Shown: positions 20,641-34,201, counted from the first letter of the stretch. The stretch: 64,000 nt of DNA from Megalonaias nervosa (GCA_016617855.1 JAECUM010096251.1:52490-116489), one strand, 5' to 3'. Numbers and translations: made by a program. The notes: generated by a model from the letters alone, not told the origin.

Positions 20641-22941
20641 ATCCTTTTACAAGTTACTTTACAATAGATAGAAATCACTGATCCATACCTTAATCTTGGT
20701 GACACAAAGTAGATTTCGCACCATCGTCAGAGTGCCATTTCTCCCTCCGCGTGCAAGGATGTGTAGGTGTATTGAATAGTGATATAAAACGTGCGTATTG
20801 TATCTGCCAACTAAGTAAACTACCAACACGTATAAATCAATTGGATCGAAACTACTTTTTTTGCCACAAAGGACAAGGTAATTTCAAACATTTTCCTACA
20901 TTACAAAATATGAATATTCATTGTCACAATATGCCTATACCATACAGAGAGCAAACTCGGACTTTACGACTCTTTTCCTGAATTTGTTTCATCCTATTGG
21001 AATTAAGTGTCACGGTGTACCTATAGCCTGCAATAAACAACTCTAGTCATAATCGCTATTATGTACAGGTTTGGATATTGTAAGCAACGCAGTTTACATG
21101 ATTACATAAAGACTTTGAAGTTATAATCTTCATCACAGGTTTGTAGATTCTAAAGACTGCAGTTAACGTCTGTCCAGCGGATTTCCGGTGTTTGTCTACA
21201 TGATTGGGTAGTCTGCTTCGTTAAACTCTGTATACCGGCAAGGAGAATAGCACATCATATGGTCTATAATGGATATGAGAGTTTAGATGAGCAATAAAAG
21301 ACATTTGCTGAATTGTCTGTTTTCAAGTACAATTTTGTAATGTATTCTTACCGTGGTCATTACTGGACTGAAATGTATCGTTAGTACTATTGTTACAAGC
21401 CAGGGGTCTTTGCTTGACCGAGCGGTGTCAAACCCTGGCGCGATTCCCGCTAGAAGTCATAAGTTTACCCCAAATTTCCAAAGACTTCTATACAACATCA
21501 TTTGTAAATTAGAAAGCCCGATGTGCCCATTTTATACATGAATTTTACTCTAATCAATGCAAGACCACAGATCTACCAACTTGTCGAACATCTATCAACC
21601 GCACATCTGCATAGTTTCTCTTCATCCACTTTCCGTACCGTCAGCACTTCACGCCGTAGAAACACTACAACTATCCCCTAACACAGGGAACTATTTTAAC
21701 AACGCCACATTACGCCAGTCAATCTATGGTTTCAAGGAACATTACGCCAGTACAACTGCATCACATTTGCCACCATGGCGACATAAACGGTATCTGCTGA
21801 GTTCCTTCTTGTTTATTCCATTGTGTAATTTACCGATTTCCTACCGTAAATACTGCCACTGCAGTCACAACACCAAGGTACACCACTAGATTTTATTAGG
21901 GACTACATTATTCCAGGGGACAGTCATGCTGTGTGGGTCTGAATTCACTACTAATTGACCATGGCATCATGGAAACTCACTAACACTTTCTCTCCGCGAC
22001 GTTTGCTCCTAGTAACTGGCGAATTATTTCGGGCTACGGGATATTTCCATTGTACCGAATTCCAATAATCAAACAAGTAATCACACAAATCTGAGAATTC
22101 CTTAAACGGGGCGCTATAACCAAATGCGCATCTCCAAAATGTATTACAGTATCATAATGAGGGTTTAGATTTCGGGTAGTAAGTTAAGTCAACGTCTTGT
22201 ATACCGCATTACTTTATGATTTTATATCTCGTCGTCCCACAAAAGTTTATGTAGTATAGCTACATTTTAGTTAGCAAAAATAGTTTTAAAGCTGGCTTAG
22301 CAAACTATTGTCTAGCGTAAAGCATGTAGATGTTATTATTTTTTAAAACAAATATACAATTATTTGGTTTTTGAAAATTCATAGCGAGACCGTGAAAACG
22401 CAGGTGCAGAAAAATCCTTTGTTGTGTATGAGGTGTCGTTGCTGTCGCCGTTTATATTCTAAAGGGAAGACACTGTAATGAAAGAACCCATGGACAGTAA
22501 ATTTCATTTCGTATAAATTAATTATCTTTCCTATAAAGTTTATGTTTCATTTTGTAGCATCATCTAGCATATTAGTTTTTGGGTCACGTGATTCTGCCTG
22601 TTGGGTATATATACGTGACAACTCTGTCTGCAACGGTTGTGTGTTATGAAGCGGTATTGTGTGAATACGTCCCCTTGCAAGTGAAGCAGTAAAACCACCC
22701 CACCGGATCAAGCACATTTCGTCGTAGATCGCCGAGCAGGAAAGGGCCAGGCCGGGAAATCTAAAAGGAGTAGGGACTAGGCCTTTCGATGACCAGAATA
22801 CAGGCGCCACAAAGCTCGTTCAAGAAGAGCAAAATCTTGGAATCTTGCAACAATATTTTAACTCAAGATCTATCTACTCTCATCATTTCGCCCTGTTTGT
22901 GCCTCTATCGGTCATGAGCGAGTAACGACTCATGACCACGA

Positions 22942-23165
22942 CCTAGCCGACGACCCAGTCGGCGACCCAGTCAGCGACCCAGTTGGCGACCCAGAAGGAC
23001 GACTCACTCGACAACTCAGTGACTCAGTCAAGATCAAGTCAGCAACCCAGTCGGCGACTCAGCCGAGACCCAGGCAGCGACCCAGTCGACGACTCAGCGA
23101 CTCAGTCGGCGACCCAGTCAGCGACCCAGTCAAAAACTTAGCGACCCAGAAGTACTAGCTAGAAG
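22942..23165. repeat. Minisatellite of ~12-bp unit
   Basis: Many variants of CGACCCAGTCAG in tandem, GC-richer than its surroundings. Confidence 0.85.
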
Positions 23166-23331
23166 AACGACCCAGTCAACGACAGGAAGCCAGGAATACG
23201 ACAGTATCCCGCTGGGGTGGAGATCTGAAGCACCCTGGAGTGCCAGTCCTCAGACAGATACGACGGGGAATCACTCCAAATACGAAGAATTATACTAAAG
23301 AATCCGAGAGAGCGAGACTCGGGTTAGTGTA

Positions 23332-23335
<4 letters not shown>

Positions 23336-23381
<46 letters not shown>
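23336..23381. repeat. (GA)n microsatellite
   Basis: Uninterrupted GA run. Confidence 0.95.
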
Positions 23382-23383
<2 letters not shown>

Positions 23384-23729
23384 ACCCGCTGCAACTCTTT
23401 ACCAACACAATGGATATTATTTGCCCGTTTGAACGATATTTGCGCAGAAAATATCTGATAGCTTAATTGATTCTAAACTTTGCTCGCGTAAATGAGTTTA
23501 ATAAGCAAAATCTTCTGGCAGTCAGGCCAAGATTTTATTATGGATTGTGACTATACTAGATATGTGAAGATTCATTTTCTGTACAACTAAAAATTCTATA
23601 GCAGAAATAGGATTGTTGTTCACCGATATACTGTGTAAAATATTCTCCCGATACTATTTTGATATAATAATTTAATATATTGATTGTGACAGACATTGCG
23701 TGCTAATAGAATATTTAAAAATTGCCGTC

Positions 23730-23836
<107 letters not shown>

Positions 23837-25754
23837 ATTCTTAGACATTCAATGACATTAGGAAACATTTAATGAGAAGGTGTACATGTATACTCCTCTG
23901 AACATATGAACTCTGAGGCAGAACAGGCCATTACGAATATTATAAATCTCATTTGCTCGCATTACGTGTTGGTCTAGGTGCTCGGCCATGTATTGAATGT
24001 GTTATAGGAGTAAAGTAGCGTATTCAGCTTTATCAGCCATACGGATCTGTTCGCGAATATTATTGTGGGTGCGAACGAAGTTTCGCTAACCTATGATTGC
24101 AGAAGCACCCGACGAGACGATTCTGCAAACACCTGATAATTTGAACGGTTTTGAAGACAAGGATAAGACGTTGATCAAGTAATAGCCAGGTCTGAAGTGA
24201 TTGCAGTTTCTGATCCCGGTAAAATAAAAGTATTAAAAACACCTGTATTGATGGAAATTATAAGTTAGACAATGATTGTCCTTTAACATACCACTATGAC
24301 TCCTACGACAACTAGCACTAGAGCGTGCGATACGAATACCATGCGATACGCAGAAAGTTGAAAAATTTAGTTATTAGCACACACAAATAAACCACAACCA
24401 GTTTCCCGGTAAACCACGGCTGGTTGTAACGGCCCCGTCAGCAATAAAACGAACACATGCATGAGAGTCATAAAAAAACACCAAGAAATGCAAGAAATGC
24501 AAACATAGAAGCGTTATCAGGACTAGTGGGTCGAACTATATCTGACTCTGAGTGTGCTTGGTGCAGCAGCACGATTATATAGTGTAAATATTTTTCCATG
24601 AGCCAAGCGGTTGAATAATGTATGTATAGTCGAGGATAAACAAAAACTCTAACGCATCGCAGCCACAGCGGCAGTCGAGTATGTTCGCCGACGAACCCAA
24701 GTGCCTGATGTTTAGTTATAAAAATTCCTTGGTGATTATGAAGATCATTTTGCGATTAGTTCGAAAGCATAGGCACCAACTAAATACCTTATAAAACGAT
24801 ATCGAAGATGCGTCCAGGCACTCATCAACGATGCAGCGATCTTTCACTTCTGCAGTTAAAGCGGATATTGTTCTTGGTGTACATTTGACTATGTCGCTTA
24901 ATCGTACGTCATCAGACACGGATGGGTTAAGTTGTTGCAACCCTTTGGATTCACAGCGGTGCCCGTGTTATCTTAAATCGTACAGACAACGAAGTTATCA
25001 ATGATTAAATTGACAAAGTCTTTATAATAATTCTCTAGAAGTTGGAAAAAAATACACCTGTGTAGGATCAGTATGGACTCTTTATAGATGGAGAAATTTC
25101 AACTACATACTTCTTCAAACATACAATTCTGTGGATTGAGTTAGATACTAGCGCCAATGTATATTCCGCAGCGGAGAATGATGATGTGGATGTTTCAAAT
25201 GTGCAATCGCTCCCGCGAGATATCCCGCCCGTGACAATACAGATCAGCTGTAACTATACAAGCAATATCTGAAGGAACTCAATTTTGGTTACAGAATTTC
25301 CTGCCAGTTTATATATTGATATCCCTCTGATAAAACTGTTTGTTTAAGGCCAATGAATCTGATACTGCCAACGTCGTATAAATATCAGCTTAAACATGTT
25401 TGTCATCAATCTCTCTTATACGTTACCTCCCAAGCGTAATGTTGTGGTAAAACAAAATACATCGAAATTACACTTTTCTACTAGTTTAAGGAAAAAGGTT
25501 TAATATCAAAGGTGGAAATATAAGATGAAATGTCAGCTGAGTGTTAGAAATAATTTAAGGACGAACTCACTGCTTTTAAGTTAGAATAGGATATAAGATA
25601 CTGATATAATTAATGGTCACGAAAGTTTGACTAATATGGGATAGCGCACCAGGTTTATTTTCGAAGTACTTTCTGTTGACTTCATTTAGGGCTAATCTGG
25701 CTAGATGAACAATGCCTCCATCTCCTATTTATCCTCTATACAAAAATGTGTTAC

Positions 25755-25950
25755 ATAGCCACAAGATTCCCTATAATGGAATTAAGATGCAGGCACAGTG
25801 CAAGACTCCCTTTGTTGGAGTTAAGATGCATTCACAGCACAAGACTCCCTATGTTAGAATTAAGATGCATGCACAGTACAAGACAAACTTTGTTGGAATT
25901 AACATGCATTATTACAATAATCCTCTCATTGGAATTTACATGCAGACATA
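25755..25950. repeat. ~51-bp minisatellite, four copies
   Basis: Repeated ACAAGACTCCCT...GTTGGAATTAAGATGCA units. The open frames across it are a by-product of the repeat length being a multiple of three. Confidence 0.8.
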
Positions 25951-26273
25951 GACAGACAACAACAAATGATTTTTCTATTCAAAGAAGAATGAGTAACTTC
26001 AAGAAAATTAAAACAACTAATTGCAATATGGACACGTACAAAATGTTTCCCAAAGTTGAAAATGTTGAAAAAGTCGGATTGGAAAACTGAACCTTAATAA
26101 CTTACTTTCCACAAGTTAAAAGGAAGTCCCACTGCAAGTACTCATTTTTCAACAACATTTAGTATTTGCGAGGGTTTGTTTGGGTGTCAAACTGAACCCG
26201 GTAATCTGACGATACACTTATTAACAAGATGTACACTCAGACCGACGGGCATTGCAAGAGCAAACACTAAAAT

Positions 26274-26938
26274 CTAGTCATTAAGATTATTATTTCTTCG
26301 TTTTCTTATATGTATTCTGTCGAACCCTTTGCAGAAATTTTTCCCATCCAGAATAATCAGCGCTCCAACAAGGGAACAAATCACGAGTGCGCCAACATAC
26401 CCGATAGCTTTGGTGCTGGTGCGTTTGTCGTCTACGCTCGTGTGCTTCCTTGTATACTTAGAAGTATTCTTGCTGTAGACTGCCAATTCAGTCAGTATCT
26501 CCTCCAGGTTGTATGTTGAAGTATTGAGCGGGTTTATGCAACACATGCAATTTGGAGTGGCATCAGCGGTCTTCGTGCTTGAGCTTAATGAATACATGGT
26601 AACGATAACAGTAGAAGACATAATAAATGTTTTGTACTTAGTACAGGTCTGATATATCAAAGTGCCAGTACATCCTTCATGGGGTGTGCTCCATGGATGA
26701 TCATTAGAAGCACTTGAGGAAGAAACTGCTGACATCACAGAGCTATGAATCTCGGTGTTACTGATCAGTGATAGTGTCATTGCTGATGAAATGGAGGAAG
26801 ACAGTGACGCCTGTCGCGTAGAGTCCTGGATCAAGTTTGTGCTGAGCTTCTGCCCCACAGACGGTTCCACTGAAGTAGATACAAACTTTGTCTTACTTGT
26901 TTTCAAGTTTAAAAATGATCTTGCGATTATATATTGCA
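26274..26938 (-). CDS. Lectin-like gene, exon 4: stalk, membrane segment, tail
   Basis: After a Ser/Thr-rich mucin-like stalk comes a Cys-containing segment (NCMCCINP), then TSKYTRKHTSVDDKR, a membrane helix (IGYVGALVICSLVGALIIL) and a basic cytoplasmic tail ending NNNLND. The splice acceptor at 26939-26940 gives a frame that continues correctly from exon 3 (phase 1). I associate this C-terminal arrangement with bivalve C-type-lectin-like and related receptors, from memory. Confidence 0.7.
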
Positions 26939-27276
26939 CTTAAGAACAGTCCTTGCCAAACTTAAACAATTCCTATTTCTTTAGCATCCTAAACTGATCA
27001 TTATGACAAAATTACTAAGGATATTAGATTGTAATTTCGGTTTCTTCGCATGAAATTGAATCTATAAGTAATGTTTCTACTAATTTGCCCTAAGTATACA
27101 TAAGTAATAAGAAACAATATTCTCCGTTATATCTTACACCCTCCATCATTTATGAAGTCTATGTCATTAATGTCATGAAGGTTAAGAAACGTAATTCTAA
27201 AATTAACTGGATGTATTATTTACCCTCTGAGGAATGGCTTCATATAGAATCTAAAAAATTATTTAATCTACTCGTC

Positions 27277-27278
<2 letters not shown>

Positions 27279-27344
<66 letters not shown>
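27279..27344. repeat. (TA)n microsatellite in intron 3
   Basis: Uninterrupted TA run. Confidence 0.95.
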
Positions 27345-27346
<2 letters not shown>

Positions 27347-28574
27347 TCTAGTAGGAAGAAAACTAGATATAAAAAATGATGTAACTGATCTATATTTATA
27401 TATATGTGTATGTGTTTACATTTTGCTTTGTGTATCTTCGTATTCGACGAATAACAGTTCAAGGAGTGGAAACGTCCATAGATATGTATTTACATCATGT
27501 GTCGGCAAAGCCTTTGAAGTGTTGGATGTTTTCATCTTTCAAGCTTGCCTTTATTGTTACAGATCAAAATAATAGTTGATATTTTTTATAACAAAAAATA
27601 CTAATTATTTTTCCATTTTTCATTTTTATAAAACATTTTCAAAAATATTTAGCTAAAGACGTTGCAAATTCTTGCTGTTGCTAAGGAGTGAAAGGAAATA
27701 AGAACTGTCATGTTAACACCTAATTAAATATGGGAAATATGTTGCTTTAAAGCCAAAGACCGCCACCCAAAAATATATCATAATTTGAAACCATAAAGCT
27801 TTCCTTTAGGCATATAACAAAATTATAAACAAACTCACAAGCATGCTTTGGGGCGAGAAATTAGTAAACTAGGTATTATACAACCGTAGAAGACCTAACA
27901 ATGTCACGTGATTGAAATATGGCACTTCTAAAAATAATCACATAAATAAAATATGAAGTATAACCTTCTAATTTATTTATGGAACTATGTTTTAGAAGTT
28001 GATGCTTTTGTCAAGTATCTCTGAACTCAGTGTATGACTTTCGCGTTCCTAAACCAACTTGCCAATTTTCTACGTTTGCCATTCACGTTTCTAATACTGT
28101 TCCATGTCAGAATACGACGAAAACGTCCTCGGTATTATTTATGTAACTCTACGCACTCCACGTGGTAAAGCGTGCTCTGCGTTGATTTTTTAAATGAATA
28201 TTGATTGCTGGCTTGCCATAGTTTCAGTCCGAATACAAGCATACCGAGTGTGTGTGATTTAGATTTTTAAAGTAGCTTTAACAATTTTTCAGTCATATCG
28301 CTACTATGTCTGCAGTATGGCAGTTGATAGCGATATCTAGCACTGGGGCATCATGACGAGTACATGTAGCATCATGTCATACCCAGTCACATTATCCTGA
28401 CACCAGGCCGACCAATCCTAAAACTAACCTCTTAATGCTGAGCTCCTAGAGAGGCAGCTGTTAGTACCATTTTTATAAGTCTTTGGTATGACAAATATTG
28501 TCTGAATGCAAGTAGATAGAAATATTCATACTAGAGAAAGTGTTCACGACATTTTTTACTTATTGTCCATTTAC

Positions 28575-28877
28575 CTGATGAAGACAATTTTTTGCTCCCA
28601 GTAGTTGGTATTTGGGTCGTCATTGGAGGTTCCTGGAATTGTACACTAGAGGAAACAGTTAATTTGCTTGACCAGTTTGTCGTAGTACTCACATTGTACA
28701 TAGAGGAAAGGAACGAATCATATTCCGACATCGTGGGGTTTGGAGCAACCATCGTAGAATTCCTAAAGCAGATAAACTTGAATTTCAAAGAGCAAACCTC
28801 TTGGTAATATGAAGTCTTGTTCATTCCGGTCTTCATTAGTATACACTGGTCAGAAGTTGTTATATTGCCTGTGTTAC
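28575..28877 (-). CDS. Lectin-like gene, exon 3: end of C-type lectin domain and linker
   Basis: The start completes the lectin domain (DQCILMKTG, EVCSLKFKFICF: the conserved cysteine spacing at the end of the fold), then a Ser/Thr-rich linker. The exon is bounded by AG at 28878-28879 and GT at 28573-28574, both phase 1 and consistent with exons 2 and 4. Confidence 0.7.
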
Positions 28878-28906
28878 CTACGATAGAAGATGAATGCATA
28901 TAGTAG

Positions 28907-28909
28907 CAA

Positions 28910-28947
<38 letters not shown>

Positions 28948-28987
28948 ATAATAATAATAATAATAATAATAATGATAATAATAATAA
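28907..28987. repeat. (ACT)n(AAT)n microsatellite
   Basis: ACT run followed by AAT run, in intron 2. Confidence 0.9.
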
Positions 28988-29739
28988 AGTTTCAAGATAT
29001 ATTTTAAAAAATTATAATGAGATATATCCCTTAGGTGAAGTAAACCCTAGAAATATGTATTCCTTCTTTCTCAATTTGTCTCAAGTTGGAAATATTGGTC
29101 TATGTTCCAGGGAGAGGTATTTCCCAATTTGACCCTTTCCTCCACAGTACAAATTTCAGATATGTATTGAGTCTATAAATCAGCATCCCAACTCTTTGTT
29201 CACACTGATGGACTATATGTGGGGCTGATGTGGCCGGTTCATTCAAATGTGCAATTTTACTTTACACAAATCTGTCCGGAAAATAGGACATAGCGTTCTG
29301 TTATTTCACGTCGATTTACAAGTCGTCCAACATAAGATTTGATCAGGAAATATTACGTACATCTCGCCAAAAGGACCATGCAACCGATGGTTGCTCAAGA
29401 GATGCGAGAATTACCGGTAAGTGTCTACAATGTACACCAATACGTTACGAACAGGTCTATCTTGAAACAATTCCTCGATTTTATGAAAAGGTCATATCAG
29501 ACCACAAATAACCAATCCGTATCAAAACAGATGGGGGGGGGGGGTATTTTTTGGACTAATGTGTATTGATACTTAGATTCATTTATCTTCTTATATTTAT
29601 GTTACAGCAGCTGTTCTAAATTTATCGAAAATAAAACGCGTATCTTTGACACGTTCTCCGGTTCCTTACGCAACTTTTGAATAACCTTAGATTTAGATTA
29701 TGTGCTTGCAAAACCGAACACCTTTTGCACGAGTTTAAT

Positions 29740-30480
29740 TTTCTCATAGTGTCTATTGAACTCCGTAAGGGTGATTCTCGTATGCAAACCATTGTACCGA
29801 TTTTAACATATGCTTGTGAAATATGGGGATTTGTAAGATCTGATATAGTAGAATAAACTCATCTTCCTTTCCTCAGAAGTATATTGAATGTAAAACAATG
29901 TACCCCTTTATATATGGCATACGGCGAACGTAGTTGTTTCCCCTTAGTTATCAATGTTTAAAGTTACAAGATAAACTACTGGGCTAAAGTGGTTAATGGT
30001 TATGAAAAAAAATTATCTGAACGAATATATTCTCTCTTATACAAACATTTTGGCAATAATTCTTAGGACTATAAATGGTGACTTGAACTAAAATATATAG
30101 TAGATGTTGTCGGGTTAAGCTAAGCTTTGCATCAATTGAATGGTTAACAAAATCTCTAGAACAACGTCTAGATAATCAATAGCAGATAGAAATAGGGTAT
30201 GAATATCTTCTGTCATGTTTTTATTTTCATGATGGAAGACAAAAATGTAGAACTCATTTTTGCACTTCCAGGACTAATGTTTATAAATAGTAATCAATTA
30301 ATGAATACAGATAACGTACGACTCATGAAAAATATTTTCAGGTTTTCTTTATTGTGTTTTGCGAACTTTGTAATCCCTGTTAAGTATTACGTAATAATAT
30401 CACACTCATGTTTTTATTCCCTTTATATACCTCGTATGTTGTAAATTTACAACCTGAGTGTAATAAAGTCTTGTCTTGTC
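29740..30480 (+). mobile_element. LINE 3' end, decayed
   Basis: Scattered frames keep a LINE ORF2 C-terminal pattern (VPILTYACEIWGF near 29790-29830; PLYMAYGER near 29908), broken by stops. The 3' end is AATAAAGTCTTGTCTTGTCTTG-like, a short tandem tail typical of LINE ends. It lies inside intron 2 of the lectin-like gene in opposite orientation. Confidence 0.65.
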
Positions 30481-30513
30481 TTGAAATCTCCAACAGCTTT
30501 TTTTAATACTTAC

Positions 30514-30699
30514 CTATCCAGTAAGAATTATCGACTGGCCGATTTCTTGAGAAATTATCGAGGTTTTCTCTCAGGGTGACCAAGGAAGAGTTGAGAACAT
30601 GGCACATTACTTCCGCTTCATATGGTTACCCTTCACTGTCTGAGACGAAGTAAGTTCTTCCCTCAAAGTTAATCGACATGCCGAGCTGACCATTCGATT
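30514..30699 (-). pseudogene. Lectin-like gene, exon 2: first half of C-type lectin domain, in-frame TAA
   Basis: The exon codes GRTYFVSDSEG, then TAA at 30626-30628, then PYEAEVMCHVLNSSLVTL and NSYWIG, the usual strands and helix of the lectin fold. Bounded by AG (30700-30701) and GT (30512-30513); both junction phases match exons 1 and 3. The stop may be a real null allele, a sequencing error, or mean that the locus is a pseudogene. Confidence 0.65.
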
Positions 30700-31310
30700 C
30701 TAAAAGGAATGATGTTTGCCTCATAATTAATGTCCTTATCTGATGCTAGTCAATGTCTTTTATGAAATTAAAACGTTTCAACCCAGATCGTACATATTGC
30801 ACTAAATATTTTTTTAAAATTTGGTGAAAGATAAAAACAAAATATTTGCACATTGTTACTTTCCAATTTTCACATTTATTTGCTTGTCAGATGTACAAAC
30901 GAGCACACTGGTAAATAAAATAGAAAAACGAAATATCATCGCCACTTCACTGTCATGAAGAAATTACAAGAAAAGAAAAACGTACGATCAAAATTATCAA
31001 AGGTCTACTTTTAAGAGATTATTATATTATATACAAACATTTTTTCCTTCAGTGAAGAAAAATGGATAGTGTCCTCCGTCAACAATGACACGTTTTCATT
31101 CATTATTAAAATTCCAGAAATGTGCAGTTGATTTTGGCAAGCATGTGTTGGTTCAAACTGACGAAAGTGTACAAATTGATTTTTTGGGGAACATCTTTAA
31201 AAATATTCTCTACCCAGCAATCTAGCTAGCTATTTGTTTCTCTGTCCGTCTCAAAAATAATGAGAGACAGAGAAAGAAAAAGGCTATAACAGAGGAATAT
31301 GAAGACTTAC

Positions 31311-31374
31311 CACCCAAGACTGTCAGAATGTAAACAATCTGTACAAAATATTTCACGGTTTCTCGCTCGTTCAT
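31311..31374 (-). CDS. Lectin-like gene, exon 1: signal peptide
   Basis: ATG at 31374; codes MNERETVKYFVQIVYILTVLG, a signal peptide, and stops at a GTAAGT donor (31310-31305). The one leftover base joins in frame with exon 2. The product would be a secretory-pathway type I membrane protein with one short C-type lectin domain. No TATA box was found just upstream. Confidence 0.65.
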
Positions 31375-31379
31375 TTTTA

Positions 31380-32335
31380 ACTCTCCTTTTCTGCCAGGAT
31401 CAACCAATGTAGGCTTCCGTATTCCTGAGTAAGCACTCGACTACAATTGCCTTGGTTCTAAACACTCGCCATGTGTTACTGTGCCTTAAAATATCCAATC
31501 AAACCAAACCCATCTACCTTCACGTGCTACATATTCGAACTTGATCAGAAGTATTGTATTGACACAGATTCATAGGAATTAAAAGCAGTAAGATTTCGGA
31601 GATCAATTAGATTTTGGTAAATACAATACACATAAAGATACAATATCGGCGTCTGTCTATTTCAATCGTGCCGTCTTTTGGATACAAGATTGAAATATGA
31701 TTGTTTTCCAAAAGTGAACCATGTTTAATTTCGAGGCAGGAGGAAAATATGACCACATCAAACGAGCATAAAACATCTGATCAAAACGTAATTACTTTTT
31801 TGCGTTTTCCAATTACCATATTGATTACAGAATTATTTAGGTTTATTATTTAAGGGAAACCTTATTGCTGAATGTAATTATTATTGGAAAAAATAATAGA
31901 AAGAAGTGATCATTGTTTGTCATTGTTTGGGTACGGGTCGAAAAGGGTCTAGTTAAGCAATCATTGCAGTTTATCACGTCATGGAACTCGTCCTAACCTA
32001 TAATATCATATTGGAAGATTATGTAGTGGACTGATCACGTGACAGGTACTAATTGTATTTAACATGTTTTCTTTCGAATCCATCATGGCTTTAAATAAAA
32101 AAATTTCTAACGATATTACCTACCCAAGGTCAGAGACTTTTCACCCTAGCTCTCAAAATACAACGTGCCAAAGAAAGCATATTTACCAAGAAGGAAAAAT
32201 GACATACGTCCTGTGTTTGAATCATAATAATAATAATATTGTGACGACGATGACGATGACGACGACGACAATGATGAAAGATTGGAAATGAAGGAGACGA
32301 AGGGTGAGTAAATGAAGCAGAAGAAAAATGAAAAT
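31380..32335. other. Host noncoding DNA
   Basis: No gene or clear repeat seen apart from a short GACGACGAC-type run near 32240-32275. Confidence 0.5.
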
Positions 32336-32485
32336 GAACCAATTACAATGCCTTATATGCAACCCATTACAATGCCTTATATGCAACCCATTACAGTGCC
32401 TTATATGCAACCCATTACAATGTCTTATATGCAACCCATTACAACGCCTTATATGCAACCCATTACAATGCCTTATATGCAAGCA
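32336..32485. repeat. 24-bp minisatellite, ~6 copies
   Basis: Tandem units of CCATTACAATGCCTTATATG plus four bases. The frame PITMPYMQ across it is produced by the repeat. Confidence 0.9.
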
Positions 32486-32780
32486 GATCATGTAAATTGG
32501 TTTACGTTTACCTTAAGGTTTTTGCAGGCATTTTCATACAGTCCTCTTGTTTGGAGTGTTTTAAAACTATTTTGTACAGTTAATATAAGTTTTTTAAAAA
32601 TTAGGTCGCTTTGTAAATTGATATTGCACGTGCGAAGATAACATGATAGGTATTGTAAATAACACTCGACGACATTTCAAGAATCAGTGAATTACCTGCA
32701 GATTTCATTTTCAGTAGAATTCCAGCAACAGTGTAATGAAAAATTAAAAAAAAATGTTTCAGTTGTCTGCAACTTTTCTT

Positions 32781-32960
32781 TTATTGTTGTTGTTGTTGTT
32801 TTGGGTTTGACGCCATTTCTCAGCGCAAGATATACCTATACATGGCGACCAATATAAATTGTTGAGGAAGAACGGGGGTAAACCCCAGTAAGAACCACCG
32901 ACCCACTTGAAGCTAATGGCACCTTTCTCACATACTCACATTAGCCGAGCCTGAGACTTG
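32781..32960 (-). repeat. SINE copy with (CAA)n tail
   Basis: Read on the minus strand it shares the body with the 19.4 and 20.0 kb copies and ends in a CAA repeat (TTG run at 32781-32798 on the + strand). Confidence 0.7.
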
Positions 32961-33614
32961 AACAAAACTATTACTTTCGTTGTGTTTAGTGAAAAACGTT
33001 CTATATTAAGTGCGACATTATGAAGTTATTATTAAATATTATCACATATTACACTTTGCCTATGGTGTGTGCATTTTCATATTTTTGATATTATAACGTG
33101 AATACTTTATATGATTCTGATTGGACCAAATAAGCTCATGAAATTATTGTGCAGTATTCTGTTTACTGATTTGCTGCAATCGTGGGAAAACGTTTTTTAA
33201 CCGCGCCTTCTGGAATGTTTTGTTGTCAGTGAACATTTTGGCCGCCATATTTTTTATTCGATTCAGACAAGGAATGGGGGGGGGGAATGGTCTCGTCTGT
33301 CTGATCATGACCAATTTACAACCGCATGGGCATCTTATGTCATATATAACATATCATAACATGAAAAATGAATAATCCCCAGTACAAGAACAACAACAAC
33401 AACAATTAAAACTAAGGGTATTGCTCAGTTCGTAGCGAATGTGTAAGTGGGGGAGGGGGGTGCGGTCAACCTGAAGAATGGAATTCACCCTATATACAAG
33501 CGTGGTTTATGGAATAATTGCATCTTTATGTCCTAAGACATGAACGAAACCATTTGCTTACCGAGCGTGCATATATAAAATCCAGAATAAGAGAGCATCA
33601 TGATTGAAACGCGT

Positions 33615-33794
33615 ACTTAAGATGGCGTTACAATGCCGTTGTACATCCTGCTTGAAAAGTGTACTTAATATGGTGATATAATGTCGTTGTACATCCTGCT
33701 TGAAACGTGTACATAAGATGGTGTTACAATTCAGCTGTACATCCTGGTTGAAACGTGTACATAAGGTGGTTTTACAATGCCTTTGTACATCCTG
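33615..33794. repeat. ~48-bp minisatellite, left of element 2
   Basis: About four units of CTTGAAACGTGTAC...GTTACAATGCC...GTACATCCTG. The same array resumes right of element 2 at 54240, so the Polinton inserted inside it. Confidence 0.88.
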
Positions 33795-34170
33795 AGTAGT
33801 GAATAGGGGTAGTAGGCCCTCATCATGCCAAAAAAGGAAAATCAGCTTGGAGTACTATGGCCTGCCGATTTATAGACCCAAAAAATCAGCCTGGGCCACT
33901 ATGGCCCTCAATGGGAATTTTGTATTAGCACACGCTGGGCCTGTATGGCGCCAAGAGGAATGGAACAGGTATGGTGACGTCACGGTACTGGTCATTGGCA
34001 ACAATGTAGCAAGGTAGTACTGTGACGTCAGGCCACCTGTGTCATTGCTATAGACAAACACGAATCAGGTGCGTTCGTGTTTAAGTAGAGTAAGGGTTTT
34101 AAATTTTTTGTTTAGGCAAGAAAGAATTAATATCTTTTCGAGGCATATGAAGTGGCCCTAAAAAGGGTCT
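33795..34170. repeat. Left terminal inverted repeat of element 2
   Basis: Matches the right end in reverse at roughly nine bases in ten by eye. Contains two TGACGTCA palindromes (33975-33982, 34023-34030) and an ATTGG (CCAAT) box between them. The inner end contains the 3' stem-loop of the first gene. Confidence 0.93.
34154..34169 (-). terminator. Histone-type stem-loop, 3' of the left-most gene
   Basis: On the minus strand GACCCTTTTTAGGGCC forms a stem with one mismatch and a T4 loop. ACTTC and then CTCGAAAAGA follow within about 25 nt. Part of the left TIR. Confidence 0.45.
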
Positions 34171-34201
34171 TTGTCTTCTTCTTCTATTGTCTCCGCTTCT
34201 T

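Larger units (their letters stand above)
18230..22540. other. Host noncoding DNA
   Basis: No credible gene was found. The stretch holds microsatellites, SINE copies and short tRNA-like segments listed separately. Short open frames here lack domain signatures. Confidence 0.5.

Noticed and set aside
22547..22810. 87-aa minus-strand frame
   Set aside because: No domain, start context or splice support.
22942..23165. CRISPR-like array
   Set aside because: Short 12-bp tandem units without unique spacers; eukaryotic minisatellite.
25138..25175. LDTSANVYSA as a retroviral protease active site
   Set aside because: Short, no gag, RT or LTR recognised around it; kept only as a remark.
25712..26090. 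Two overlapping frames with repeated peptides
   Set aside because: Explained by the ~51-bp minisatellite, a multiple of three.
29339..29569. 76-aa frame with MGGGG near the end
   Set aside because: Ends in a G-run, no domain; probably noncoding.
32222..32641. Repeated PITMPYMQ peptide as a repeat protein
   Set aside because: A 24-bp minisatellite keeps the frame open; no start context or flanking domain.
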